Origin: Pedobacter borealis DSM 19626
GTDB taxonomy: Bacteria; Bacteroidota; Bacteroidia; Sphingobacteriales; Sphingobacteriaceae
Direction of reading: 5' to 3'
Length of the DNA stretch: 40,142 nucleotides
NCBI RefSeq assembly: GCF_000708285.2
Contig: NZ_JAUG01000041.1
Coordinates: 1 to 40,142 of the forward strand
The position numbers and the translations under genes were made by a program. Positions 24,369 through 32,308 of the stretch are shown one piece after another. The notes under the pieces are model-generated. The model was not told the DNA's origin and ran no database searches. It saw nothing but the letters and a program-made list of their open reading frames with translations. Positions within the stretch are counted from its first letter, which is position 1, and every line of letters starts with the position of its first letter.

Positions 24369-26006
24369 ATGAAAAAATTAGTCATCAAGATTAACAATGC
24401 TGATAATGTTTTGGTTGCGTTACAAGATTTACCTAAAGACACCGAAATAGTGCATGAAGGGAATACCTACGTTACTGTTGATGAAATCCCTGCCAAGCAT
24501 AAATTTTTTATGCAGGATATGAAAACGGGCGATGAGGTAATGATGTACGGCGTTTTGGTTGGAAAGGTACAATTTGATGTAAAGGCTGGCATGCGGATGA
24601 ATGTAGAGAACACCAAACATGCTGCAGAGCCATTTGCTTATCGCAATGTTAATTACAAATGGGAAGCGCCTGATGTGAGTAAATATGCCAACCGCAGTTT
24701 TAATGGCTATCACCGTAAAAACGGCGCAGTGGGCACCGCGAACTACTGGTTGTTTATTCCAACTGTATTTTGCGAAAACAGAAATCTGGATATTATTAAA
24801 GAATCGCTTAATAGTGAGTTGGGTTATGCGGTGGATGATAAATATAAATCTTACACCCACAAATTGGTTCAGGCATTTGAAAAGGGAGAAGATATTAATC
24901 ATATTAGTTTTGAACCTAAAGTAGATAAAGCCAGCCGTACCTTTAAAAATGTAGATGGTATTAAATTCCTAACTCATAACGGAGGTTGTGGGGGAACACG
25001 TCAGGATGCTGATACATTAAGCAAATTATTAGCGGCTTATGCCCATCACCCCAATGTCGCAGGCATAACTGTTTTAAGTTTGGGTTGCCAACATTTGCAG
25101 GTAGAAGATTTTAAACGCGACCTGTTTGCACTTGATCCTGATTTTGATAAACCACTTTTAATTTTCGAGCAGCAAAAAGCACAAAGCGAAGAGCAATTGA
25201 TCCAAAATTCAATCCGCAGTACTTTTGAAGGGCTGATGTTCATTAATAAACAAGAACGTTCGGCAGCCCCGCTAAGCAAAATGTGTGTGGGTGTAAAATG
25301 TGGGGGTAGTGATGGTTTTAGTGGTATCTCAGCTAATCCGGCTGTTGGTTATTGTGCTGATTTATTGGTAGCATTAGGTGCCAAGGTTTTATTGGCAGAG
25401 TTCCCCGAACTTTGTGGCGTAGAGCAAGAAATGATCGATAGATCTGTTGATCGACCTACTGCCGAAAAATTTATCCGCCTAATGACAGAATATGATGATC
25501 TGGCGCATAAAGTTGGTTCTGGCTTTTATATGAATCCTTCTCCAGGCAATATTAAAGATGGTTTAATTACCGATGCGATTAAGTCGGCAGGTGCTGCACG
25601 TAAAGCCGGCTCCTCCCCTGTTGTAGATGTTTTAGATTATACCGAACCCGCTACTAAACCTGGCTTAAGCTTGGTATGTACCCCAGGGAATGATGTAGAA
25701 GCAACCACAGGTAAAGCTGCTGCCGGAGCAACCTTAATTTTATTCACTACCGGTTTAGGCACGCCAACAGGAAATCCGGTTTGCCCCACCATTAAAGTGG
25801 CTACCAACTCGATCCTGGCAAAACGCATGAGTGATATTATCGATATCGATACAGGAGCAGTGATTAATGGCGACAAAACCATTAACGAAATGGGCGAAGA
25901 TATATTGGAATACTGTATTAAGGTAGCCAGTGGCGAAGAAATTCCTAAAGCGGTACAACTTAATCAGGATGATTTTATCCCCTGGAAAAGAGGTGTAAGC
26001 CTTTAA
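24369..26006 (+). CDS. UxaA-family dehydratase (altronate/fuconate dehydratase-like)
   Basis: 545-aa enzyme from the ATG at 24369; a TTG six bases upstream is less likely. Residues about 1-90 form the N-terminal SAF domain and the rest the UxaA/GarD catalytic domain with THNGGCGGTRQDAD, GVKCGGSDGFSGISANPAVG and TGLGTPTGNPVCPTIKVATN. These proteins dehydrate sugar acids such as D-altronate or galactarate. Beside a fucose-type permease and a FucX-like SDR, the substrate is more likely L-fuconate or D-arabinonate, as in the Campylobacter jejuni fuc locus, which also carries UxaA-type genes. It follows the permease by 8 bp and is surely co-transcribed. Confidence 0.9.
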   Translation: MKKLVIKINNADNVLVALQDLPKDTEIVHEGNTYVTVDEIPAKHKFFMQDMKTGDEVMMYGVLVGKVQFDVKAGMRMNVENTKHAAEPFAYRNVNYKWEAPDVSKYANRSFNGYHRKNGAVGTANYWLFIPTVFCENRNLDIIKESLNSELGYAVDDKYKSYTHKLVQAFEKGEDINHISFEPKVDKASRTFKNVDGIKFLTHNGGCGGTRQDADTLSKLLAAYAHHPNVAGITVLSLGCQHLQVEDFKRDLFALDPDFDKPLLIFEQQKAQSEEQLIQNSIRSTFEGLMFINKQERSAAPLSKMCVGVKCGGSDGFSGISANPAVGYCADLLVALGAKVLLAEFPELCGVEQEMIDRSVDRPTAEKFIRLMTEYDDLAHKVGSGFYMNPSPGNIKDGLITDAIKSAGAARKAGSSPVVDVLDYTEPATKPGLSLVCTPGNDVEATTGKAAAGATLILFTTGLGTPTGNPVCPTIKVATNSILAKRMSDIIDIDTGAVINGDKTINEMGEDILEYCIKVASGEEIPKAVQLNQDDFIPWKRGVSL

Positions 26007-26053
26007 AACATAGAAGATGGACGGCGTAAGGTGGAGGAGAAATAAAAAACATT

Positions 26054-26149
26054 GTCATCCTGTCCAAAGGACTCCTACGGAGAGCCTGTCGAAGGACAAA
26101 TGTTTTTTGTTTTCGACTATAAAAGGTCTTCGACAAGCTCAGACTGACA
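26054..26149. repeat. GTCA/TGAC-superfamily element, subtype GTCATCCTGTCC
   Basis: Starts GTCATCCTGTCCAAAGGACT (26054), contains GCCTGTCGAAGGAC mirrored by GTCTTCGACAAGCTC, and ends AGACTGACA. It is nearly identical over its first 35 bases to the copy at 16762. It lies downstream of the dehydratase gene and probably ends that transcript before the SDR gene. The remaining bases to 26253 hold nothing recognisable. Confidence 0.8.
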
Positions 26150-26253
26150 ACAACCAGGTACTTAACTTAATGACGTTAGTCGGGAATCTTAATGCACATT
26201 ATTTGGCATTAAGGTTCTCAATCATTTACTCATAGCAGATTACTAAAGTCGGC

Positions 26254-26290
26254 GTCATTTCGACTGGAGTGAAACGGAACGGAGAAATCT
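26254..26290. repeat. Half element, subtype GTCATTTCGAC
   Basis: GTCATTTCGACTGGAGTGAA ... GGAGAAATCT is the left half of the element seen complete at 27446-27570, without the right arm. It lies about 80 bp upstream of the SDR gene. Confidence 0.7.
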
Positions 26291-26372
26291 ACATAGCTAC
26301 CCCCCTTCCATGCCCTCTGCAAAAAACGCAATGCTCCCTAATCAAACAACAAAACAAAAATATTAACCAAAT

Positions 26373-27155
26373 ATGAATTTAAATTTAGACGGCAAAATAA
26401 TCCTGGTAAGTGGTGGTGCAAAAGGTATTGGCTCGGCAATTGTTAAAACTTTGGCTATTGAAAATGCTTTCCCCATCATTATTGGCCGTAATGAAAACGA
26501 TAACCTGAAAATGCTTCAGGAAATAACAGATTTAGGCTTAAAAGCAGATTATTTTACTGCAGAACTCACCGCACCTGAAAGCTGTAAAACCATTGTTGAT
26601 GCGATATTGGCAAAATATGGTAGAATAGATGGCTTAGTAAACAATGCAGGGGTAAATGATGGCGTTGGTCTCGAAAACGGCACTTACGAAGGCTTTATGG
26701 AATCGCTACATAAAAACGTGGTGCATTATTACCTTTTGGCCAAACATGCCCTACCTGCACTTAAACAGAGCAAGGGTTCGATTTTAAATATCGGTAGCAA
26801 AACTGCAGAAACGGGACAAGGTGGAACATCTGGTTATGCCGCATCTAACGGTGCCAGAAATGCCTTAACACGTGAGTGGGCAGTAGAATTATTGCCTTTT
26901 AGCATCCGTGTTAATGCGATTATTGTTGCCGAAGCCTGGACGCCGCTATACGAGAAATGGATCAACACCTTTGAAGACCGCGATGAAAAATTGAAGAACA
27001 TTACCAATAAAATCCCTTTCGAGAACAGAATGACCAGCGTGGATGAGATTGCCAACATGGCTGTATTCTTATTATCAGATAAATCGAGTCACACTACAGG
27101 CCAACTGATCCATGTGGATGGTGGTTATGTACATTTGGATAGGGCTTTGTTGTAA
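26373..27155 (+). CDS. SDR-family oxidoreductase, L-fucose dehydrogenase-like, with altered catalytic Lys
   Basis: 260-aa short-chain dehydrogenase. The NAD(P)-binding GGAKGIG is at 14-20, NNAG at 90-93, catalytic Ser at S142 (NIGSKTAE) and Tyr at Y155 (SGYAASNGARNALTREWA). The position of the catalytic Lys (YxxxK) is Asn159, read clearly as the codon AAC. The C-terminal half (EAWTPLYEKWI) resembles FucX-type L-fucose/D-arabinose dehydrogenases. Together with the permease and UxaA it would feed oxidised sugar into a non-phosphorylating pathway. It is 366 bp downstream of the UxaA gene, separated by repeats, so it may have its own promoter. No lactonase, aldolase or aldehyde dehydrogenase is seen nearby. 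Confidence 0.85.
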   Translation: MNLNLDGKIILVSGGAKGIGSAIVKTLAIENAFPIIIGRNENDNLKMLQEITDLGLKADYFTAELTAPESCKTIVDAILAKYGRIDGLVNNAGVNDGVGLENGTYEGFMESLHKNVVHYYLLAKHALPALKQSKGSILNIGSKTAETGQGGTSGYAASNGARNALTREWAVELLPFSIRVNAIIVAEAWTPLYEKWINTFEDRDEKLKNITNKIPFENRMTSVDEIANMAVFLLSDKSSHTTGQLIHVDGGYVHLDRALL

Positions 27156-27162
27156 GCTATTC

Positions 27163-27209
27163 AGAGTTGTCAACTTTCTGACAAACAGGCTATGAAAGTT
27201 GACAACTCT
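27163..27209. terminator. Perfect 16-bp stem downstream of the SDR gene
   Basis: AGAGTTGTCAACTTTC at 27163-27178 is the exact reverse complement of 27194-27209, with a 15-nt loop. It begins 8 bp after the SDR stop codon. No T run follows, so it is either a non-canonical terminator, an mRNA 3' stabiliser or a copy of a mobile palindromic repeat. Confidence 0.6.
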
Positions 27210-27238
27210 CTGAAACCAAAATTAACCAAACCAATTAT

Positions 27239-27299
27239 CGTCATGCTGAATTTATTTCAGCATCTTTCTTGCAAAATAGACTCTGAAATGAATCTAACT
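27239..27299. repeat. GTCA/TGAC-superfamily element, subtype GTCATGCTGA (degenerate)
   Basis: CGTCATGCTGAATTTATTTC, then AGCATCTTTCTTGC, then AGACTCTGAAATGAATC. The left end is well preserved; the right end has drifted. It lies between the convergent SDR and EboF genes. Confidence 0.65.
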
Positions 27300-27301
27300 C
27301 C

Positions 27302-27325
27302 TCGGTCTGTGTCCTCACAGACCGA
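27302..27325. repeat. Tight 10-bp hairpin TCGGTCTGTG
   Basis: TCGGTCTGTG, a TCCT loop, then CACAGACCGA, perfectly paired and followed by AAAACA. It is a compact stable hairpin in a convergent region; it may contribute to termination. Confidence 0.7.
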
Positions 27326-27445
27326 AAACACCTATCATTAAGTTTTGAGAATTTATAAGAACATAGGCCATAGCGTTAAAATTATAGAGCACATATCTCT
27401 TAAAATTCTTAATCATTTAGAAATGATAGATTCTAAAAATCGGTC

Positions 27446-27570
27446 GTCATTTCGACTGAAGCGTAGTCCCGAAACTTCGGGAGAGAAATCTTTAAACTAT
27501 TTCATATAGTAGACAGTCCAAAGATTTCTCCTTCAAAGGAGTTCCTTTGGAACACTGCGGTCGAAATGAC
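27446..27570. repeat. GTCA/TGAC-superfamily element, subtype GTCATTTCGAC (complete)
   Basis: Outer 11-bp arms GTCATTTCGAC (27446-27456) / GTCGAAATGAC (27560-27570), inner 11-bp arms GAGAAATCTTT (27483-27493) / AAAGATTTCTC (27520-27530), both perfect. A small hairpin CCCGAAACTTCGGG interrupts the left flank and a TTCAAAGGAGTTCCTTTGGAA hairpin-like segment the right. It is the best-preserved element of the family here, 78 bp beyond the end of the ebo operon. Confidence 0.9.
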
Positions 27571-27648
27571 AATTTATCTTAATTGCCTCCTCAATTCTCT
27601 TGTTTTTTCTTTCACCTTGCTCTAACCCCCACAGCTATCCAGACAAAC

Positions 27649-29010
27649 CTATTTCAAATTATCAGCTATTAAACTATCCCATATCACCTGATAAACATCC
27701 GGCGCATATAGGGTTTTATCCATCGCTTTTGAAGTAACCAAAACAGGTTTAAATTTATCAGCTACATTAATGCTGCCATGCGATCCTTTAACTAAAGTGG
27801 CATCAAGCGGAATTACATCCATCACATAACGGAAGCCGGCTTTCTTTCTTAAAAGCTTATATCCTGCCCTCAATTTAGAGGTCATGAACATTTCGACAGG
27901 ATCGTAGCCTGGTTTTTTATGGATATCAACCACCCTTGCATAATCGGGGGCTTTGGCATCATCCAGCCAGAAATAATAGGTAAACCAGCTATTTTCTTTT
28001 GCGGTAAGAACCAGATCGCCAGAACGTTCGTGATTAATATGGTGTTTCTCCTGTTCTGCCTTATCGAGCACCAATTCAATATCAGGTACATTTTTCAATA
28101 GGGCTTTTACCTGCTCGGTTACACTTTTATCGTTGATATATACATGTGCTACCTGATGGTCGGCCACTACAAAAGCTTTCGAAGCACCAGGATCAAGCAA
28201 TTCCAGCCCTCTTTCTTCACGGATCTGGATCAAGCCGTTTTCCCGAAACAAACGGTTAAGGTGGATTGGTTTATTTACAGGCGCAATACCATATTCGGAA
28301 AGTAAAATGATGCGGGCACCCCTACTTTCGTAAAAATGAACCAATTCTTCTACCACCTGATCGATTTCTTTCAGTTCTGTCCCAATTTCATCCAACTCCG
28401 GGCCAAACTTTTGCAGGCAATAGTCTAAATGGGGTAAATAAATTAAGGTAAGCGTAGGGTTGTGCAGCTTTTCAGTTTCCATCGAAGCATCTGCAATCCA
28501 TTTTGTTGATTTAATATTTGCACCAGGGCCCCAGAACTGAAACAAAGGAAACTGCCCTAATTTATTTTGTAGATGATCTCGTAGTTCGGCCGGTTGCGAA
28601 TAACAGTCGGGTAATTTACGGCCATCGGCAAGGTAATTCGGGCGTGGTGTTACCGAAAAATCGGCTGTTGAATACATGTTATACCACCAGAACATATTGG
28701 CACAGGTAAAATTCGGATCTTCTTTTTTAGCCTGATCCCATATTTTTTCAGCATTCACCAGTTTATTAGATTGTTTCCAGAATTTAATTTCTGCATCTGC
28801 ATGATCGTACCACCCATTGCCCACAATACCATTCTCTGAAGGATATTTACCAGTGAGATAACTCGACTGCACAGCCGTTGTAACTGCAGGCAATAAAGGT
28901 TCAATGGTAGTTAAATGGTTCTTTGCAATATATTGCTGAAGAAAAGGCGTATGCGCTCCAATTACGGAAGTAGATAAGGCTACAATGTCGATAACAACGG
29001 TTTTGTGCAT
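27649..29010 (-). CDS. eboF: EboF: alkaline-phosphatase-superfamily phosphodiesterase-like
   Basis: 453-aa member of the nucleotide pyrophosphatase/type I phosphodiesterase branch of the alkaline phosphatase superfamily. D8 (VVIDIVAL) and T44 (PAVTTAVQSSYLTGKYPSENG) match the first metal aspartate and the nucleophile. LIYLPHLDYCLQKFGP and the later GSHGS (residues near 410) match other metal-site regions. There is no signal peptide. It is the last gene of the ebo operon, 4 bp after EboE. In cyanobacteria the homologous gene belongs to the ebo cluster needed for export of a scytonemin precursor; the substrate here is unknown. Confidence 0.85.
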   Translation of the reverse strand: MHKTVVIDIVALSTSVIGAHTPFLQQYIAKNHLTTIEPLLPAVTTAVQSSYLTGKYPSENGIVGNGWYDHADAEIKFWKQSNKLVNAEKIWDQAKKEDPNFTCANMFWWYNMYSTADFSVTPRPNYLADGRKLPDCYSQPAELRDHLQNKLGQFPLFQFWGPGANIKSTKWIADASMETEKLHNPTLTLIYLPHLDYCLQKFGPELDEIGTELKEIDQVVEELVHFYESRGARIILLSEYGIAPVNKPIHLNRLFRENGLIQIREERGLELLDPGASKAFVVADHQVAHVYINDKSVTEQVKALLKNVPDIELVLDKAEQEKHHINHERSGDLVLTAKENSWFTYYFWLDDAKAPDYARVVDIHKKPGYDPVEMFMTSKLRAGYKLLRKKAGFRYVMDVIPLDATLVKGSHGSINVADKFKPVLVTSKAMDKTLYAPDVYQVIWDSLIADNLK

Positions 29011-29014
29011 ATTC

Positions 29015-30226
29015 TTATTTTTCTAATAAATTTTTAACCCAAGCCAGTTCCCTGATAATTGAATCGTTCAAAGGCGCTTTTAAAGCCGTTGGCAAAACTT
29101 CCCAGGTATAGGTTTCTACTTCTAAATGAGCGGTAAAAGGGTTGTTTTTTTGCAAGTTTAATACCTCGGTAATGTCCGATTGTGTAGATTGGATCAAGCC
29201 CATATCTTCAACAAAAATAGGTACATGAAAATGTGCCCGCCATTCTTCTACTTCAGGATTTTCTCCCGCTGCCAGTGCATCAGCAAGGTCGGGATAACGC
29301 AATAGCGAACCATCATTTTTTCGGGCAATTACCTGATGGAGGTAAGTAGGTTCATCAAAACGGCCTAATTGAGCCAATACGGCTGCTCTTTCCGAAACAG
29401 ATGCAGGCAATTTAGCTTTCAACGCGGCACTGATCTGGATTTTTCCAATCTGAATGCCTTTCTCCTGCAGTTCATTGATGATGGCTGTATGGGGTTCGTA
29501 ACCGATTGCGAAATGACAAACATCATAGCACAAACGGATATGCATTTTGATCAGATTTTCTGCATCATTGGCGTTTAAACCCGATCGATCCGAAAAATAA
29601 TTTTTTCCAGTTGATAAAAGTTCGTTTTCAAACCAGTTGATAAATTCGGGACCAGATTCGAGAAAACCATCGGGTTCTGGCTCGATATCGAGATGGATGA
29701 TTTTATCTGTTTTTTTAAAGATTTTTGCTAAACCTCCGGCAACTTCCAAAACATGTGTGCTTGCAGTAACTGTAGCTTTTTCTCTTTCCAAAGCATCCTT
29801 AAACCAAGGTTTGTAGCTTAATGGTGAGGTTGAAATACCTCCATCCATACCTTCCGGGATTAACTGGGAAAGAATTTCTGCTAAACGGAGTGTATATTCA
29901 ACGCGATCTCTCGTCGTCCAATCGGGCGCATGTACCTGATCTTTAACCCTCGTATGATGGAAACCGCCATATGGAAATCCGTTCATGGTAAAAACATATC
30001 CACCTTCCTGCTCGAGCCACTGCTTAAATGTTTCCAGGTGATTTTCTTCCAACAATTCGATACTGGCGAGATTGGAAAGGCGCAAACCTATACCCATCGG
30101 TGCCTCTGGTGACAGTTGCGCTTTTAATGCCGGAAAACTATCTTTCAACACGGCAAAATGTGCCATCCAGTTTTCGCCTGCATAAATGTTTGTACAGAAC
30201 GTTAAATGTCCGGAAGTTAATTTCAT
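29015..30226 (-). CDS. eboE: EboE: TIM-barrel sugar isomerase/epimerase-like protein
   Basis: 403-aa protein with a xylose-isomerase-like TIM-barrel pattern and no signal peptide. Sequence features are LTFCTNIYAGENWMAHF at the start, IGLRLSNLASIELL, GGYVFTMNGFPYGGFH, IIHLDIEPEPDGFLESGPEF near the middle, and the metal/ligand-like CYDVCHFAIGYE around 230-240. This order and context match EboE of ebo clusters. It lies 3 bp after EboD and 4 bp before EboF. Catalytic activity has not been shown for the family, to my knowledge. Confidence 0.85.
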   Translation of the reverse strand: MKLTSGHLTFCTNIYAGENWMAHFAVLKDSFPALKAQLSPEAPMGIGLRLSNLASIELLEENHLETFKQWLEQEGGYVFTMNGFPYGGFHHTRVKDQVHAPDWTTRDRVEYTLRLAEILSQLIPEGMDGGISTSPLSYKPWFKDALEREKATVTASTHVLEVAGGLAKIFKKTDKIIHLDIEPEPDGFLESGPEFINWFENELLSTGKNYFSDRSGLNANDAENLIKMHIRLCYDVCHFAIGYEPHTAIINELQEKGIQIGKIQISAALKAKLPASVSERAAVLAQLGRFDEPTYLHQVIARKNDGSLLRYPDLADALAAGENPEVEEWRAHFHVPIFVEDMGLIQSTQSDITEVLNLQKNNPFTAHLEVETYTWEVLPTALKAPLNDSIIRELAWVKNLLEK

Positions 30227-30229
30227 AGC

Positions 30230-31393
30230 TTAATGTTGAATAGTAGCTGTTTGGTTGTTCAAAATTTCGGCAGCTCGTTTTAAAATGTCGGCATCAATTT
30301 CGTGAACTTCCTCTCCACTACCAAGGCCTGTAAGTAAGGTGATGGTAAGCGCTCCACCAAGATGCTCTCTAAACTCTTCCAATCCTTGTAAAATTGGGCT
30401 ATTACCTTCGGTAACCTGCAACAAAGGATGCGTTAATTCGAAACCAAGTTGCTGAATCAAGGTGATTACCCTTTGTGCATCTTCAGTGCTGATCCTGCCC
30501 GATAAATTGGAATACACAGCATCTAAGGCAATCCCCATGGCAACGGCTTCACCATGCCTCACTTCAAAATTAGTCATATATTCTAGTTTATGGGCGCTCC
30601 AATGGCCAAAATCCAAGGGTCGGGCCGAACCGTTTTCAAAAGGATCGGCACTGCGGATATGCTCCATATGGAGTTTTGCACATTTCCAGATCTGGTGATT
30701 CATAGCTGTTATATCCCGCTGCGCAAGCGCAACAGCATTTGCTTCCAGCCACTCAAAAAACTCACGGTCTTTAATCAGTGCCACTTTAATTGCTTCGGCA
30801 ATACCTGAGCGCCAATCGCGATCGGATAACGTGCTTAAAAATACTTCGTCGTTAAAAACAGCGACCGGCGGCGAAAAAGTACCCAAAAAATTCTTTTTAT
30901 TGAAATAATTAATTCCATTTTTCACACCAACCCCCGAGTCGTTCTGCGAAAGGACAGTACTTGGAATCCTGATGTGTTTAATACCACGGTGCGCAATAGT
31001 AGCGGCATAGCCCACCATATCGAGTACAGCGCCGCCACCAATAGCAGCAACAAACGAGTGCCTGTCTATACCATGAATATTGATGGCTTCCAATACCTGG
31101 TCCAAATATCTGGTATCGTTTTTTACCTGTTCTCCCCCTGGGATGATCAGGATATCCTGAACCAGCTGCGTTTGAGGGTATTTTGCAAAATATGTTTTAA
31201 TCTGGGTGTTAAGGTCTTTGTGTGCATTTGCTACACCTTCATCTATTACAAACAAAATTTTCTTTACTGCAACAGCCGGATTTAGGTTAACTAAAAAACT
31301 GTTTAACAGTTCGTTTTCAGGCAAAAAAAGCGATGAAGTAAAGAAAACATTGTAATTATATTGTACTGTAAAGGATTGATGTAAATGTTCCAT
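30230..31393 (-). CDS. eboD: EboD: 3-dehydroquinate synthase-like cyclase
   Basis: 387-aa member of the sugar-phosphate cyclase (3-dehydroquinate synthase) superfamily. The nucleotide-binding GGGAVLD is at 119-125, PSTVLSQNDSGVGVKNGIN at about 144-162, and the metal ligands align as E200 (SGIAEAIK), H264 (DFGHWSAH) and H280 (VRHGEAVAMG), so it looks catalytically competent. Genuine AroB proteins are shorter and use other contexts; cyclases of this group also make C7 sugar products such as 2-epi-5-epi-valiolone. In an ebo operon it is called EboD, substrate unknown. It is 27 bp after EboC and 3 bp before EboE. Confidence 0.88.
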   Translation of the reverse strand: MEHLHQSFTVQYNYNVFFTSSLFLPENELLNSFLVNLNPAVAVKKILFVIDEGVANAHKDLNTQIKTYFAKYPQTQLVQDILIIPGGEQVKNDTRYLDQVLEAINIHGIDRHSFVAAIGGGAVLDMVGYAATIAHRGIKHIRIPSTVLSQNDSGVGVKNGINYFNKKNFLGTFSPPVAVFNDEVFLSTLSDRDWRSGIAEAIKVALIKDREFFEWLEANAVALAQRDITAMNHQIWKCAKLHMEHIRSADPFENGSARPLDFGHWSAHKLEYMTNFEVRHGEAVAMGIALDAVYSNLSGRISTEDAQRVITLIQQLGFELTHPLLQVTEGNSPILQGLEEFREHLGGALTITLLTGLGSGEEVHEIDADILKRAAEILNNQTATIQH

Positions 31394-31420
31394 ATCAATT
31401 TGATAATGTGTGTCTGATGG

Positions 31421-32305
31421 TTAAGTAACGGCGAATAATTTAGAAAGCCACATGGATAATGGCAATAAAGCTGTAATTATAAAAGCCAAAATCAGGGCAT
31501 CAAAAGTTACGGCCCAAGCTGCATCCATCAAAATAAGTGAAATTACGCCAGCTTTCACCGCCCCGCCGATATTTTTACCGATAGGCTCCTTTATTGCTTT
31601 TAAAAGTGGCCTGAAAATCATAAAGGTAAAAGGAACCAGAAAGAGCAGCGACCACAGCAACCTATCGTTTACAAAAGCAAAATAAGCAATAGCGCAGATC
31701 ACGATTGTATACAGAAAGGCGGCCAAATATAAGTTTTTAGCATGGCCTCCATGAACTTCGCCACGGCTGGTCATGGTGATGGAAAAAATATAAATTACTG
31801 GAATAATGGCCAAATAATAATGACTACAAAGCATTGCTGGCACAATACTCAAACCCAGTAACAAGTTAAATCCACGGCATAAGCCCATATTCAAGGGGCC
31901 GAAAAAAGAATGGTGTTTACCAAATTTATTATAAAGCAAAGCGAAAACGGCCACCAAAAGGGCCAATAAGCCCGATGTTAAACCATTTAATACAGCCAGT
32001 GCAATACCGCCCAAAAGTAACAGGCTACCTAAAATAGTTGCGTTTTTTAAGCTGATCAGCCCGCTGGGAATGGCCCGCTCCGGACGTTCTATTTTATCCA
32101 GATCGGCATCAAAAACATCGTTAAAAACGATTCCCCCTCCATACAAACAGGCTGTTGATGCGGCCAAAAACACAATAGATAACCACGGAATGGAGAACCT
32201 ATTACTTAAAACTCCAGAAATGGCAATTCCTGCTAAAATATCGGCTACTGACGTAACAATATTGGCAGGGCGCATCATGCGCAGATAGACAATTATTTTT
32301 TTCAA
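31421..32305 (-). CDS. eboC: EboC: UbiA-family prenyltransferase-like membrane protein
   Basis: 294-aa polytopic membrane protein of the UbiA superfamily. The first Asp-rich motif is intact (N62-D63-VF-D66-A-D68-L-D70, then RPERAIPSG). The expected second Asp-rich motif is replaced by SRGEVHGGHAKN (about 180-191), so the prenyl-diphosphate site is altered. About nine membrane segments. The start is TTG at 32305, 3 bp after EboB, which keeps the KKIIVYLRMMRPANIVTSVA leader matching UbiA N-termini; ATG at 32278 is the alternative. Confidence 0.87.
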   Translation of the reverse strand: MKKIIVYLRMMRPANIVTSVADILAGIAISGVLSNRFSIPWLSIVFLAASTACLYGGGIVFNDVFDADLDKIERPERAIPSGLISLKNATILGSLLLLGGIALAVLNGLTSGLLALLVAVFALLYNKFGKHHSFFGPLNMGLCRGFNLLLGLSIVPAMLCSHYYLAIIPVIYIFSITMTSRGEVHGGHAKNLYLAAFLYTIVICAIAYFAFVNDRLLWSLLFLVPFTFMIFRPLLKAIKEPIGKNIGGAVKAGVISLILMDAAWAVTFDALILAFIITALLPLSMWLSKLFAVT

Positions 32306-32308
32306 TAC

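Noticed and set aside
24429..24902. 157-aa minus-strand reading frame inside the UxaA gene
   Set aside because: Antisense to the conserved SAF and catalytic domains; composition shows no family match.
26017..26235. Small plus-strand reading frame after the UxaA gene
   Set aside because: Runs through the GTCATCCTGTCC repeat element and has no protein-like conservation pattern.
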